From positions 408,001 through 472,000 of the forward strand of contig NZ_CP011402.1 in NCBI RefSeq assembly GCF_001643775.1: a stretch of DNA of 64,000 bases. Direction: 5' to 3'. This document shows positions 16,636-25,821 of this stretch, in pieces. The position numbers and the translations under genes were made by a program. The notes below the pieces were generated by a model that saw only the letters and a program-made list of their open reading frames with translations, was not told the DNA's origin and did not search any database. The stretch is from Denitrobacterium detoxificans (lineage in GTDB: Bacteria; Actinomycetota; Coriobacteriia; Coriobacteriales; Eggerthellaceae). Position 1 is the first letter of the stretch; every line of letters starts with the position of its first letter.

Positions 16636-16712
16636 GGCGTTGCCGTTGCTCCCTTGTTCATGGGCGCGTAGATGCTGCTAATCGTGTGCGCTTCGTGAAC
16701 GAAAAATCCCGC

Positions 16713-16741
16713 TTGACCGACTGCGGGGTGATGGGTATAAT
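16713..16741 (+). promoter_or_regulatory. Promoter of tRNA-Phe
   Basis: TTGACC (16713-16718) and TATAAT (16736-16741) with a 17-bp spacer, about 34 bp before the tRNA. Confidence 0.85.
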
Positions 16742-16775
16742 TTCAACTCGCGCTTCGATGAGGCGTCACATAACT

Positions 16776-16851
16776 GGTCGGGTAGCTCAGTTGGTAGAGC
16801 AGGGGACTGAAAATCCCCGTGCCGAGGGTTCAAGTCCCCCTCCGACCACCA
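16776..16851 (+). tRNA. tRNA-Phe(GAA)
   Basis: The 76-nt tRNA has acceptor GGTCGGG paired with TCCGACC (last pair G-U), D-arm GCTCAGTTGGTAGAGC, anticodon GAA in ACTGAAAAT, and T-arm GAGGGTTCAAGTCCCCC. The discriminator is A and CCA is encoded. Its last 21 nt are duplicated 174 bp downstream. Confidence 0.96.
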
Positions 16852-16860
16852 TGATCGTGC

Positions 16861-16884
16861 AGGCCCCAGCAATGGGGCCTTTTT
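16861..16884 (+). terminator. Terminator of tRNA-Phe, first copy
   Basis: GGCCCC-AGCAAT-GGGGCC followed by TTTTTC. Confidence 0.9.
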
Positions 16885-17034
16885 CACGTCCGTAAACCCC
16901 GTAGGGACTTGAACCCTGCGAAGGGCGAACGCGCCAGCGGCGCGTTCGGGGCCGAGCGCCGCGACAGCGGCGGGCGAGGCCTGCGGGTTCCGAAGGAACG
17001 CGCCCAAGTCCCCCTCCGACCACCATGATCGTGC

Positions 17035-17058
17035 AGGCCCCAGCAATGGGGCCTTTTT
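17035..17058 (+). terminator. Terminator, duplicated copy
   Basis: Exact second copy of the tRNA-Phe terminator, 174 bp downstream. Confidence 0.8.
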
Positions 17059-17166
17059 CACGTCCGTAAACCCCGTAGGGACTTGAACCCTGCGAAGGGC
17101 GAACGCGCCAGCGGCGCGTTCGGGGCCGAGCGCCGCGACAGCGGCGGGCGAGGCCTGCGCGCGATT

Positions 17167-17371
17167 TGGGCAGAATCGGCCGGCAAAATGTAAAAAATGT
17201 CGCGTATTACACATTGGTCGGCACCCGAGCTGCCGCATGAAAAAAGCGACCTGGGGAAACGCTGATTCGGGTATGGGGGATGGCGTCATTCGGTCCATCA
17301 GAGAGACAAAACAGGGGTTATTCGTGTGTAAAACGCGACATTTTTGCAAAAACGGTCCTCGATTTTGCCCA
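17167..17371 (-). repeat. 190-bp inverted-repeat element, copy B
   Basis: The core 17179-17368 is 190 bp, the same length as copy A, in reverse orientation. The arms are AAATGTCGCGTATTACACA (17195-17213) and TGTGTAAAACGCGACATTT (17325-17343), 18 of 19 paired. The outer arms TGGGCAGAATCG (17167-17178) and CGATTTTGCCCA (17360-17371) pair at 11 of 12. Both stems differ in sequence from copy A yet remain complementary. Spacer blocks (GGTCGCT, CATGC, CTCGG on the reverse strand) match copy A. Function unknown. Confidence 0.75.
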
Positions 17372-17480
17372 TTTTGCCTTTGGCTCCTGCCTGGCTGCTC
17401 CGTTTGAACAAACAAGTCCCCGTTCCTACTCAACTTGTAGTATCTTTGCCGCGGAAATACCGAGTTAGGAGACAATTGTT

Positions 17481-17486
17481 TATAAT
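17481..17486 (+). promoter_or_regulatory. -10 element of the DUF4013 gene
   Basis: TATAAT lies 36 bp before the start codon. No good -35 is visible, so only the -10 is called. Confidence 0.45.
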
Positions 17487-17522
17487 AGGCGCACCTGTAG
17501 ATGCAAGGATAGGAGTTATTAC

Positions 17523-18821
17523 ATGCAGGCAGGATACTTTTCTACCGCATGGGCGGATATCAAGTCCACGCAAGGGTGGTTCGGCAAGATGTGCTTGCTC
17601 GCGCTGCTTCAGTTCGTGCCGGTATTCGGCCAGATCGTGCTGCTTGGCTATGCGTATGGCTGGGCGCGTGATATCGCGTGGAACGTGCATAAGCCGCTTC
17701 CCGCGCGCATTTTCGCAAACGAAGACGGCAAGCTGTACCGCCGCGGTTGGTTCCTTTTCCTGGTTGCGCTGGTGATTTCGCTCGTCCCCATGGTCTTCCT
17801 GATCATCTCGGACGTACTTTCCGCCACCTCTTCGGTTGCGTCGTACGCGTCCTATGGCGTTAATGCCGGCGCCGGTGCCGCAGCAGGCTTTTCCATGCTG
17901 TTCTACCTGATTTACCTGGTGGCTACGTTCGCCGCTATGTTCTTTACCTGGGTGGGCTCGATGCGCGCTTCCATTTACGACAACATCAGCGCGGGTCTTC
18001 AGTTTGGCCAGATCTGGAAGATGATGCGTCGCGATGGCGGTGGCCTCTTCCGCATCTTCGGCATGAACCTCATCTTTGGTCTTATCTTCGGCATTATCCT
18101 GTTCGTCCTGAGCATGATCGTGTTTGCAATCTGCTTCGCATCGGTTGCGCCTCAGATCGCTTCCCTGGGCGGTTCTCCGTACTACGATTACTCGTATCCG
18201 TATAGCGTTACGGGGTCGAACCAGTTTGCTGCCGTTCTGTCTGCCATTCTGCCTATGCTGGGCATTCTGTTCGTGTTCATCATCATTCTGGTGTACATTT
18301 GCTGCGTGTTCGATTCGTTCATGGCCATCCTCACCGCCCGTGCGCTGGGCTATTGGACGCGTCAGTTCGACGTTGCCCAGTGGGGTGCTCAGGCCGACCC
18401 CATGCCCTTTGAGGCTCAGCAGCAGGCTCCGTACCAGACGTACCAGCAGCCCTATCAGGCTCAGCAGCCTCAGGCCCAGCCCGTGCAGCAGCCCCAGGCT
18501 CAGCCCACGCAGGCCGCTCCCGTTGCTCAGCCGACCCAGCCTGCAGCCGCTCCCGTGGCACAGCAGGAAGCCCCGGCGGCGCAGCCTGCTCCTCAGGTTG
18601 CTCCCACCACGCCCGTGGTTGCTACGGCTCCCGTGGTGGTTCCTGCTCCCGAGGCCCCGGCAGCTCCTGCGCCTGAAGCTTCGGCTGCGGAACCTGCCGC
18701 CCCTGTCGTCGAGGCCCCGGCCGTTCCCGCTCCCGCAGCGGAAGAGGCGAGCGCGCCGGCGCAGCCTCAGAGTGCTCCTGCCGAAGGCGAGTCCAGCGAA
18801 GGCAGCGCTCCCACGGCGTAA
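17523..18821 (+). CDS. DUF4013-like membrane protein with Pro/Gln/Ala tail
   Basis: The 432-residue protein opens like DUF4013 proteins (YFSTAWADIKSTQGWFGK). About five or six hydrophobic segments follow over residues 22-265, with a Gly/Ala loop near 115. From about 290 the protein turns into a hydrophilic low-complexity tail of Gln, Pro and Ala, with repeated QAQP and APA units ending near 432. The role of DUF4013 is not established. The tail could reach through the cell wall or sit in the cytoplasm. It has a good RBS (ATAGGAG) and its own terminator. Confidence 0.75.
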   Translation: MQAGYFSTAWADIKSTQGWFGKMCLLALLQFVPVFGQIVLLGYAYGWARDIAWNVHKPLPARIFANEDGKLYRRGWFLFLVALVISLVPMVFLIISDVLSATSSVASYASYGVNAGAGAAAGFSMLFYLIYLVATFAAMFFTWVGSMRASIYDNISAGLQFGQIWKMMRRDGGGLFRIFGMNLIFGLIFGIILFVLSMIVFAICFASVAPQIASLGGSPYYDYSYPYSVTGSNQFAAVLSAILPMLGILFVFIIILVYICCVFDSFMAILTARALGYWTRQFDVAQWGAQADPMPFEAQQQAPYQTYQQPYQAQQPQAQPVQQPQAQPTQAAPVAQPTQPAAAPVAQQEAPAAQPAPQVAPTTPVVATAPVVVPAPEAPAAPAPEASAAEPAAPVVEAPAVPAPAAEEASAPAQPQSAPAEGESSEGSAPTA

Positions 18822-18853
18822 GCACCCATAGGCACATTGCCCTCATAGCGTTC

Positions 18854-18887
18854 AACGCCCGCATGCCTTGGGTATGCGGGCGTTTTT
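18854..18887 (+). terminator. Rho-independent terminator
   Basis: AACGCCCGCAT and ATGCGGGCGTT form an 11-bp stem followed by TTT. Beyond it, TGTTGTG (18914-18920) and CACAACA (18935-18941) form a spaced inverted repeat of unknown use. Confidence 0.85.
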
Positions 18888-19084
18888 GCATGCGGCGGCA
18901 TCGGAATTGCTTTTGTTGTGATTCGTTTTCGTTCCACAACATATGGTGTTCGCATGTGAAGACTGTTTGGTGCGTCTCTGAATAATGCTCTGGTCATTCG
19001 GGTCGGCTAACCGTTAACGCTACAGTTTCCGAAGTTGCTAAACGCCGACTACACATGCACCCTAAATGAAAGAAGAGTCGACGC

Positions 19085-20083
19085 ATGAAGGTACTGTACG
19101 CTAAGCACGTGCGGCCAGCGCAGCGTAATCGCCTCGTGGCGATGCTGGCAGCCTGTATTCTTGTTTGCGGTTTGGTCTTTGCCTCGACCACGCCGTCTTC
19201 CGCGCATGCCAACGCGTCCGCGGGCATTCTGAACAATGGGCTCGATGGTATTACCATCGACATCAATTCCGATCCGTATGCCTATTTCGCCACGAAGCGT
19301 TCAGGCGAATATGCCTATGGCACGCAGGGATGCGCTTGGTTTGCCAGCGCGCGCATCTGCGATCTTACCGGCATCGACGTGACCATTTGGAGCGGCAGCA
19401 ATTGGTATTACTCAAAGTATGCCGACTATGGCTTTTCGACCGGAACGTCGGTTCCCACGGGCAAGGCGCTTGCGTGCTTTACCGATCACGTGCTGGTTAT
19501 CGAAAATGTTTCGGGTGACACTTACACCATTAGCGAAGGCGGCATGAGCAGTGCCGGTTCCGAACATGGCTACTGCCAAATTACCACTATGAGCAGGGAA
19601 GACCTGGAATCTGCGAGTACGCGTGGTTATGGCAGCTTCTTGGGGTACGTGTACTTGGGCGTGAACTTCCCCTCGTGCGAATCGGGGTCCATGTTCCGCC
19701 TGTACAATCCCAATTCCGGCGAGCATTTCTATACTGCGAGCTCGTCCGAGCGCGACAATCTGGTAGTGTGCGGCTGGACGTACGAGGGTGTTGCCTGGAA
19801 CGCTCCTTCGAGCGGCTACGAGGTGTATCGCCTGTACAACCCCAATGGCGGCGATCATCACTACACCATGAGCGCGGAAGAACGCGACTGGCTGATCGGG
19901 CTTGGCTGGCGCTATGAGGGTGTGGGTTGGCATTCCGACACCGCGCAGACCACGCCGCTCTATCGCCTGTACAACCCCAATGCCGAAACGGGTTCGCATC
20001 ACTACACCATGAGCGTCGAAGAGCGCGACGGATTGGTTGCGCTTGGTTGGAACGACGAGGGTATTGGCTGGTACGGTCTGTAG
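19085..20083 (+). CDS. Secreted CHAP-domain protein with three YRLYNPN repeats
   Basis: The 332-residue protein has a Sec signal peptide (residues 1-42, ending SSAHA). A CHAP-like amidase fold follows, with C near 83 in GCAWFASA and H near 134 in DHVLVI as candidate catalytic residues. From about 202 there are three repeats beginning FRLYNPNSGEHFYT, YRLYNPNGGDHHYT and YRLYNPN, each ending near GW-EG-W. These DUF5648-like repeats recur in the GH25 enzyme at 34210-35535. It is probably an exported peptidoglycan amidase. The repeats may bind wall or host material. Confidence 0.78.
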   Translation: MKVLYAKHVRPAQRNRLVAMLAACILVCGLVFASTTPSSAHANASAGILNNGLDGITIDINSDPYAYFATKRSGEYAYGTQGCAWFASARICDLTGIDVTIWSGSNWYYSKYADYGFSTGTSVPTGKALACFTDHVLVIENVSGDTYTISEGGMSSAGSEHGYCQITTMSREDLESASTRGYGSFLGYVYLGVNFPSCESGSMFRLYNPNSGEHFYTASSSERDNLVVCGWTYEGVAWNAPSSGYEVYRLYNPNGGDHHYTMSAEERDWLIGLGWRYEGVGWHSDTAQTTPLYRLYNPNAETGSHHYTMSVEERDGLVALGWNDEGIGWYGL

Positions 20084-20221
20084 CCACGATGGCGAAGCTA
20101 CGGTATCGGGCTGTTTGCCAGGGTTCGTGGAGCCCCGCGCTCGATGTTGAATTATGATATTCACGTTTGTTGGTGCTAGGGGTCCGCGCATTGCGCGACG
20201 CTGGGTGCGGGAAGGAATGGT

Positions 20222-21199
20222 ATGGCCGCCAAGCCCATTATCTGGATAATTTCGCCTTGCTATAACGAAGAGGACGTCCTTCCGTATTCGCTCGAGACCT
20301 TTACACGCAAGATCGACGAACTTGTAGAACGCGATCTCATCTCTCGTCAGAGCCGTGTATGCTTCATCGACGACGGCTCGCGCGATAATACATGGCGCCT
20401 TATCGAGGAGGCCTCGCAGGCCGACCCGCGCGTGATAGGAATCAAGCAGAGCCGCAATCGGGGACATCAGAACTCGCTGCTCTGCGCAATGATGGAAGCG
20501 CGTGGCAAGGTGGATGCGGTGGTGACCATCGACTGCGATGGCCAGGATGACGTCAATGCTATCGACGAGATGGTCCTGCGGTTCCTCGATGGCGACGATG
20601 TCGTATATGGCGTGCGCTCGAATCGCGATTCCGACACGCGTATGAAGCGCGGATCGGCGCAGTTCTTCTACCGTCTCATGAATGCCATGGGCGCTGAAAC
20701 CGTATACAATCACGCCGATTATCGCCTGCTCAGCGCACGGGCCCTCGACGGGCTTGCCGAATATGGCGAGGTGAACCTATACCTGCGAGGCATTATGCCG
20801 CTTGTGGGACTGCCCCATAGCACGGTTGAGTACACGCGCGACGAGCGCGTTGCCGGCGAGAGCCATTACCCTCTTAGGAAGATGCTCCACCTTGCCTTCG
20901 ATGGCATCACGAGCTTTTCCATCAAGCCCGTGCGCATCGTGTCGATGCTCGGCATCATCTTCAGCCTCGTTGGCCTTGTGGGCGTCATCTGGGCAATTGC
21001 ATCCTTTTTCCTGGGTTCCACGATTTCCGGCTGGTCTTCGACGGTGTGTATCATTTGCACTATTGGCGGCATCCAGCTTGTGAGCGTTGGCATTATCGGA
21101 GAGTATCTGGGCAAAGTGTATCTGGAGGTCAAGCGCCGTCCCCGCTATCTGGTCGAGCGACGTACGTGGGATTCAAGCGCGCGCGAGTATAGGGGCTAG
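20222..21199 (+). CDS. Family 2 glycosyltransferase, DPM1/GtrB-like
   Basis: The 325-residue protein has a GT-A fold starting IISPCYNEEDVLP, with DDGSRDNT near 50 and DCDGQDD near 105 for nucleotide sugar and metal. Two C-terminal membrane helices (about 238-262 and 275-297) precede a basic end, as in GtrB/ArnC-type polyprenyl-phosphate sugar transferases. It probably makes a polyprenyl-phosphate sugar on the inner face. The next gene encodes a polytopic protein that could use it. AAGGAATGGT precedes ATG. Confidence 0.85.
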   Translation: MAAKPIIWIISPCYNEEDVLPYSLETFTRKIDELVERDLISRQSRVCFIDDGSRDNTWRLIEEASQADPRVIGIKQSRNRGHQNSLLCAMMEARGKVDAVVTIDCDGQDDVNAIDEMVLRFLDGDDVVYGVRSNRDSDTRMKRGSAQFFYRLMNAMGAETVYNHADYRLLSARALDGLAEYGEVNLYLRGIMPLVGLPHSTVEYTRDERVAGESHYPLRKMLHLAFDGITSFSIKPVRIVSMLGIIFSLVGLVGVIWAIASFFLGSTISGWSSTVCIICTIGGIQLVSVGIIGEYLGKVYLEVKRRPRYLVERRTWDSSAREYRG

Positions 21200-21204
21200 T
21201 CATA

Positions 21205-22674
21205 ATGCAGGGAGGTTCGCGTAAGGGCACGAGCGTACTCTGCCGCTTGAATTCCGTTTTCGAGTCGCGCGTTGTGGACGTCGCGCTTCCCGTTATCTGC
21301 ACGTTGGTGTACTTGTCGTTCGCCTTGTCGCTGAGCGCGTACGAAACGCCCGACGAGCCCCTTCGCGAGGCGCTTTCCCTGTTCATCCTTCAGAATGGAA
21401 CGCTTCCGCTGGGCCCCGAACCTTCTATCGTCAATCCTATCTGGGGCTTTTCATACGCGTATACGGCATATGGCCCTTCGTTGGTGGCCGTTCCATTTCT
21501 GGCGATTGCCTCCTTGTTTACCCACGACCTTATCGTGCTCACCATCGTCGTGCGTTTGGTGAACGTCTTGTGCGGTGGCATATGCATATGGGTGACGCTT
21601 CGTATCGGGCGGCGTCTCTTCGATAGTCCCGTGTATGCCGTATTGCTTGCCGTGTTCGTGGGTTTTACTCCTCAATTCGCGTTCATGTCCTCGTATCTCA
21701 ATAACGACGTTCCTTCGGCGCTTGCGTGCGCCGTGATCATCTTGGCTTGGGTGCGAGGTCTGCAGGACGGATGGGATGTGAAGACCTGCGCGCTGCTGGG
21801 TCTGGGAATCGGTCTGTGCGCCATTACGTATTACTTTGGCTTCGGGTTCATCGTCCTTTCCATCGTCGTGTATGGCGTGAGCGCGTTTCGCGCGCATGCG
21901 CGGGAGCAAGTTTCCGTGAAGCGTCTGCTTGCGCTTGCGTTGCTGGTTTTCGCCGTGGCGATGCTCGTAGGCGGCTGGTATTACGTGCGCAACGCGTTTA
22001 TCTACCAGGGCGATATCTTTGGATTCGGGCCCCGCAACGAACTGGCGGAGGCGTGCGCGCAAGTGGGCTTCAAGCCAAGCGACCACGTAACGCCGCGGAA
22101 CCTGGGTTGGTCCGTGGGGCAGATGCTGTTCGAGCCGTGGGGCGAAATCATCTGGTGGAAGTGGACGTTCTACAGCTTCTTCGGTTTGTTTGGCTATATG
22201 AAGCACATGCTTCCCAATGCCATGTACGGCGCATATGGTGTTGTTGTCTTGCTTGCGATTCTGGGAGTGGCGGGTTCCAAAACGATCGCCGTGCGGGGAA
22301 GGCTTCTGCTCCCGCTTGCGCTTGTGGCAAGCGTGCTCTTTGCGGTGGCGTTTGCGGTTTACTATTCTTGGTCGGCTGATTACGAGCCGCAGGGGCGCTA
22401 TCTTTATTCGGCATTCGTTCCGGTGATGATCTTTGCCGTATGCGGCGTTCGTCTTGCGTCTCGAGGGCTGTCTTGGCTGGTCCGTGCAGTGTCGAGCCGA
22501 TGGGCGCATCGTGCCGCGGAGGGCGTTGACGCCATCGTGCGCGTTGCACTGCCACTCGTCGTTGCGGTGCTGTATGTCGTTCTGTTCGCTCTTGCCGTGC
22601 ACGTGGGCCTTTCCCATTGCCTTCTTGGCGCCGATTTCAATACCGATCTTGCTCCGTTCGCGCAGGGGTTCTAG
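21205..22674 (+). CDS. Polytopic membrane protein, DUF2142/GT-C-like
   Basis: The 489-residue protein has about ten to twelve TM helices. An early extracytoplasmic loop has ETPDEPLREA, like the acidic first loop of GT-C enzymes. A late YEPQGRYLY motif is typical of DUF2142 proteins. It starts 5 bp after the glycosyltransferase gene and is likely co-transcribed. A reasonable role is to accept a polyprenyl-phosphate sugar and decorate a wall or exported polymer, by inference from the pairing. The substrate cannot be read from sequence. Confidence 0.72.
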   Translation: MQGGSRKGTSVLCRLNSVFESRVVDVALPVICTLVYLSFALSLSAYETPDEPLREALSLFILQNGTLPLGPEPSIVNPIWGFSYAYTAYGPSLVAVPFLAIASLFTHDLIVLTIVVRLVNVLCGGICIWVTLRIGRRLFDSPVYAVLLAVFVGFTPQFAFMSSYLNNDVPSALACAVIILAWVRGLQDGWDVKTCALLGLGIGLCAITYYFGFGFIVLSIVVYGVSAFRAHAREQVSVKRLLALALLVFAVAMLVGGWYYVRNAFIYQGDIFGFGPRNELAEACAQVGFKPSDHVTPRNLGWSVGQMLFEPWGEIIWWKWTFYSFFGLFGYMKHMLPNAMYGAYGVVVLLAILGVAGSKTIAVRGRLLLPLALVASVLFAVAFAVYYSWSADYEPQGRYLYSAFVPVMIFAVCGVRLASRGLSWLVRAVSSRWAHRAAEGVDAIVRVALPLVVAVLYVVLFALAVHVGLSHCLLGADFNTDLAPFAQGF

Positions 22675-22757
22675 GCGATACGCGTAGGGTTACGCCGTAT
22701 GGTTTGGAGCCTGTCTCCATACGTCGCACTTTCGCGCGCTGGAGTGCCTTGCAATGC

Positions 22758-22763
22758 TAGAAT
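22758..22763 (+). promoter_or_regulatory. Extended -10 before purE
   Basis: TGC-TAGAAT, an extended -10, sits 40 bp upstream of purE. No clear -35 is visible. Confidence 0.4.
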
Positions 22764-22802
22764 GGCAGGCAGTATCTACATTCTGGCGAAGGAGAATAGC
22801 GC

Positions 22803-23270
22803 ATGGCAGACGTAACGCCCGTCGTAGGCATCATCATGGGCAGCAACAGCGATATGCCCACCATGGAAGCATGCATGAAGCAGCTCGACGAATTCGGCAT
22901 TCCCTATGAGGTAAAGGTGGCAAGCGCTCATCGCAAGCCGCTCGAAGTGCACGAATGGGCGTCCACGGCCGAGGAGCGCGGTATCCGCGTGATCATCGCC
23001 GCAGCTGGCAAGGCTGCTCACCTGGGTGGCGTCGTTGCCGCTTACACGCCGTGCCCCGTCATTTGCGTCCCCATGAAGACGAGCGATCTGGGTGGCCTGG
23101 ATAGTCTGCTCTCTATGGTGCAGATGCCCAGTGGCGTGCCCGTTGCTTGCGTTGCCATCAACGGCGCCAAGAACGCCGCCATCCTCGCGCTCCAGATGCT
23201 GGGCACGGGCGATGACGAGCGTCGTGCGCAGATGGCTGCCTACAAGAAGGACATGGCAGATGCCAGCTAA
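22803..23270 (+). CDS. purE: N5-carboxyaminoimidazole ribonucleotide mutase
   Basis: The 155-residue enzyme has GSNSDMPTM near 14-22, SAHRKP, and [15 protein letters not shown], the class I PurE blocks. It moves the carboxyl group of N5-CAIR to give CAIR in purine synthesis. No purK is seen here. Its 3' end overlaps the start of iorA by 11 bp, which couples a purine gene to an amino-acid oxidation gene in one transcript. Confidence 0.95.
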   Translation: MADVTPVVGIIMGSNSDMPTMEACMKQLDEFGIPYEVKVASAHRKPLEVHEWASTAEERGIRVIIAAAGKAAHLGGVVAAYTPCPVICVPMKTSDLGGLDSLLSMVQMPSGVPVACVAINGAKNAAILALQMLGTGDDERRAQMAAYKKDMADAS

Positions 23271-25179
23271 GCTGCTCATGGCCAACGAGGCGTTCGCGTA
23301 TGCTGCCCTCGAGGCGGGCGTGAACGTCGTAGCGGGGTATCCGGGCACGCCGTCCAGCGAACTCGTGGAAACGGTGGCGAAGCTGCATTCCGCGGGCGTT
23401 GCGCAGGGCGTGCACGTGGAATGGTCCACCAACGAAAAGGCGGCGCTCGAGCTTCTGGCTGGCGCGTCCATGAGCGGCGCGCGTTGCCTGTTTACGTGCA
23501 AGCAGATGGGCATGAATGTTGCCAGCGATGCGCTCATGAGTTTGAACTACGTGGGCATTCGCGGGGGCCTTGTGCTGTTCGTGGCCGACGATCCCGGTCC
23601 TATTTCCAGCCAGACAGAACAAGACACGCGTCGCTACGCGAACTTTGCGAAGGTGCCCGTGTTCGACCCCAGTACGCCCGATGAGGGCTATGCCATGATG
23701 AAGGAGGCCTTTGAGGTTTCCGAAAAGTATGGCACGCCCGTCATCGTGCGCCCCACTACGCGCGTGAATCATGCGAGCACGTTTTTCGACGTGCCCGCGG
23801 AAACGCATGCACGCCCCATTCCCGAAGGCGGTTTCCAGCGCAGCGACAAGTGGATCATCTTTCCGCGTCGCGCCTACCAAGCTCATGGGGAAATCAACGA
23901 GCGCCTTGCCGCCATTGCCGAAGAGCAGTCTGGGGGCGCGTTCAACCAGATGGAGCAGCGGGGGAGCGCTCCCGTGCGAGGTATCGTTGCCGGCGGCGTA
24001 AGTAGCGCGTACGTGCGCGATGCGCTTGCCATGCTGGAGGGCGAAGCCCAACATGCGGGTAAGCCTAGCCCGGAATATCGCTTTCTGCATGTGGGCACGC
24101 CGTTTCCGTTCCCCGAAGGGAAGGCGCTGCAGTTTGCAGAGGGCCTGCAGGAAATCATCGTCTTCGAAGAGCTCGATCACGTGCTCGAAGACGAGTTCCT
24201 GAAGCTTGCGGGCAAGCATCATCTACCGTATGCCGTGCATGGCAAACTCGATGGTCGCACGCTCGATCGTGGCGAGAATGGCATCGACGACGCGCTCGCT
24301 CGCCTGCGCGCGTTCCTCGCGGCGGACGATGCGCGCCCCGAAGAATCCCCGATGGAAAGTGCGAACGAGGCGCCTGAGGCCATTCAGCCGCCCATGCGCC
24401 CGCCCGTGTTGTGCGCGGGCTGCCCGCATCGTGGCGCGTTTTATGCCGTGAAGCGTGCGGTGGGGAAGCGCCCTGCCGTGTTCTGCGGTGATATCGGTTG
24501 CTATACGCTGGGCAATGCGAAGCCGCTTGAGGCCATCGATACCTGCCTGTGCATGGGTGCGGGCATTACCATGGCGCAGGGTTTTGCCGTGGCCGAGCCT
24601 GATAGGAAGTGCATTTCGTTCGTGGGCGACTCCACGTTCTTCGCCAGTGGCATTACGGGTGTCGCGAATGCGGTCTACAACCAGCACGACATTACCGTGT
24701 GCGTGCTCGACAACGCCACTACGGCCATGACAGGTTCCCAGCCGCATCCTGGAACGGGGCAAACGCTCATGGGGCCAAAGACCAAGCCCATCAGCATCGC
24801 CGAGGTGTTGCATGCGCTGGGCGTGGAATGCATCGTGCGGGCGAATCCGCTTTATGCCGAAGAGGCTATGGAGGCTGCGCGGGAAGCTATTGACTTTCCG
24901 GGGCCGTCGGCCATCATCTTCGAATCGCCTTGCATGCAGCTCGTGCGTCCCGAAGCGCCTGCCACGGTAGACGAATCGGCGTGCATTGGGTGCAGAAAGT
25001 GCCTTACTACGCTTGGATGTCCTGCTATGACCTGGCGTGATGGTGTAATGCGCATCGATGCTACTCTGTGCTATGGATGCGGTCTGTGCGTGGATGCCTG
25101 CCCCGTGCAGGCTATTGCTTCCCCCGTGCGCGAGGCTGGCCAGGTGCCCTTCGCCGCATTTCGGAAGGGGGCAAAGTAG
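23260..25179 (+). CDS. iorA: Indolepyruvate:ferredoxin oxidoreductase, alpha subunit
   Basis: ATG at 23260 gives 639 residues; the longer open frame upstream runs inside purE. The N-terminal domain starts [20 protein letters not shown] and has GYPGTPSSE. The TPP-binding domain has GDIGCYTLG near 409 and GDSTFFASG. Two 4Fe-4S clusters at the C-terminus use CIGCRKC...C (about 573) and [12 protein letters not shown] (about 604). It oxidises aryl pyruvates to aryl acyl-CoA with ferredoxin. iorB follows directly. Confidence 0.93.
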   Translation: MPAKLLMANEAFAYAALEAGVNVVAGYPGTPSSELVETVAKLHSAGVAQGVHVEWSTNEKAALELLAGASMSGARCLFTCKQMGMNVASDALMSLNYVGIRGGLVLFVADDPGPISSQTEQDTRRYANFAKVPVFDPSTPDEGYAMMKEAFEVSEKYGTPVIVRPTTRVNHASTFFDVPAETHARPIPEGGFQRSDKWIIFPRRAYQAHGEINERLAAIAEEQSGGAFNQMEQRGSAPVRGIVAGGVSSAYVRDALAMLEGEAQHAGKPSPEYRFLHVGTPFPFPEGKALQFAEGLQEIIVFEELDHVLEDEFLKLAGKHHLPYAVHGKLDGRTLDRGENGIDDALARLRAFLAADDARPEESPMESANEAPEAIQPPMRPPVLCAGCPHRGAFYAVKRAVGKRPAVFCGDIGCYTLGNAKPLEAIDTCLCMGAGITMAQGFAVAEPDRKCISFVGDSTFFASGITGVANAVYNQHDITVCVLDNATTAMTGSQPHPGTGQTLMGPKTKPISIAEVLHALGVECIVRANPLYAEEAMEAAREAIDFPGPSAIIFESPCMQLVRPEAPATVDESACIGCRKCLTTLGCPAMTWRDGVMRIDATLCYGCGLCVDACPVQAIASPVREAGQVPFAAFRKGAK

Positions 25180-25180
25180 C

Positions 25181-25801
25181 ATGCTTAACGTGCTTATTGC
25201 TGGTATTGGCGGCCAGGGCTCGGTGCTCGCTGCGAAGATTCTCGCCCAAGCCGCGCAGAATCGCGGCTGGCAGGTGCGTACCGCCGAAACCATCGGCATG
25301 GCGCAGCGAGGCGGCAACGTAACGTCGCACATTCGTATGGGCAGTAATGGCGAGGCGATTCACTCCTCGCTCGTGGCGCATGGCCAGGCCGACCTTGTCA
25401 TTGCGCTCGAACCGGGCGAGGGCGTGCGCGCTCTTCCGTATTTGGCGCCCAATGGCCTTATGGTTTGCGCTTCCACGCCTATTCCCTCCGTGGCTACCAG
25501 CTTGGCGGGCGATGTCTATCAGGCGGGTGAGCTGCTTTCCCACTTGCGCTCCCATGCGGCCCATTTCGTGCAGGTCGACGAGGCTGCCATCTGCGATGCG
25601 GTGGGTAGCCGCAAGGTGGCGAATGTGGTCATGCTTGCCGCTGCCGTCATAAGTTCCCGCAGCTGTCAGGCGGGGCTGGGCGATGCCATTGACCTGGACG
25701 AATTGACGCGCGCACTGGAAATGTGCGTGAAGGAGCGCTTTATTGCGCTAAACTGTTCCGCAATTGAACTGACGAACCAGGCGCTTTCGGGCGTCGAATA
25801 G
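25181..25801 (+). CDS. iorB: Indolepyruvate:ferredoxin oxidoreductase, beta subunit
   Basis: The 206-residue subunit starts MLNVLIAGIGGQGSVLAAKILAQ, the standard gamma/beta-domain opening of 2-oxoacid:ferredoxin oxidoreductases. AETIGMAQRGG follows. ATG at 25181 is 1 bp after the iorA stop. It completes IorAB. With the ligase gene next door it fits oxidation of aromatic amino acids. Confidence 0.92.
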   Translation: MLNVLIAGIGGQGSVLAAKILAQAAQNRGWQVRTAETIGMAQRGGNVTSHIRMGSNGEAIHSSLVAHGQADLVIALEPGEGVRALPYLAPNGLMVCASTPIPSVATSLAGDVYQAGELLSHLRSHAAHFVQVDEAAICDAVGSRKVANVVMLAAAVISSRSCQAGLGDAIDLDELTRALEMCVKERFIALNCSAIELTNQALSGVE

Positions 25802-25821
25802 ACCAAGGCGATGATCAGGCT

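Larger units (their letters stand above)
16831..17159 (+). repeat. 155-bp tandem duplication of tRNA-Phe 3' end
   Basis: 16831-16985 and 17005-17159 are identical by eye over 155 bp, with a period of 174 bp. Each unit holds the tRNA T-arm 3' half and CCA, the terminator, an inverted T-arm-like GGGACTTGAACCCT and GC hairpins (GAACGCGCC-AGC-GGCGCGTTC; CGCCGC-GACA-GCGGCG). The 19-bp joint between units is unrelated. It looks like a recent duplication, perhaps linked to integration at the tRNA 3' end. No integrase is present. Confidence 0.9.

Noticed and set aside
16678..17475. 265-aa open frame on the - strand across tRNA-Phe
   Set aside because: It spans the tRNA, both duplicated units and the 190-bp element, so its internal repeat only reflects the DNA duplication.
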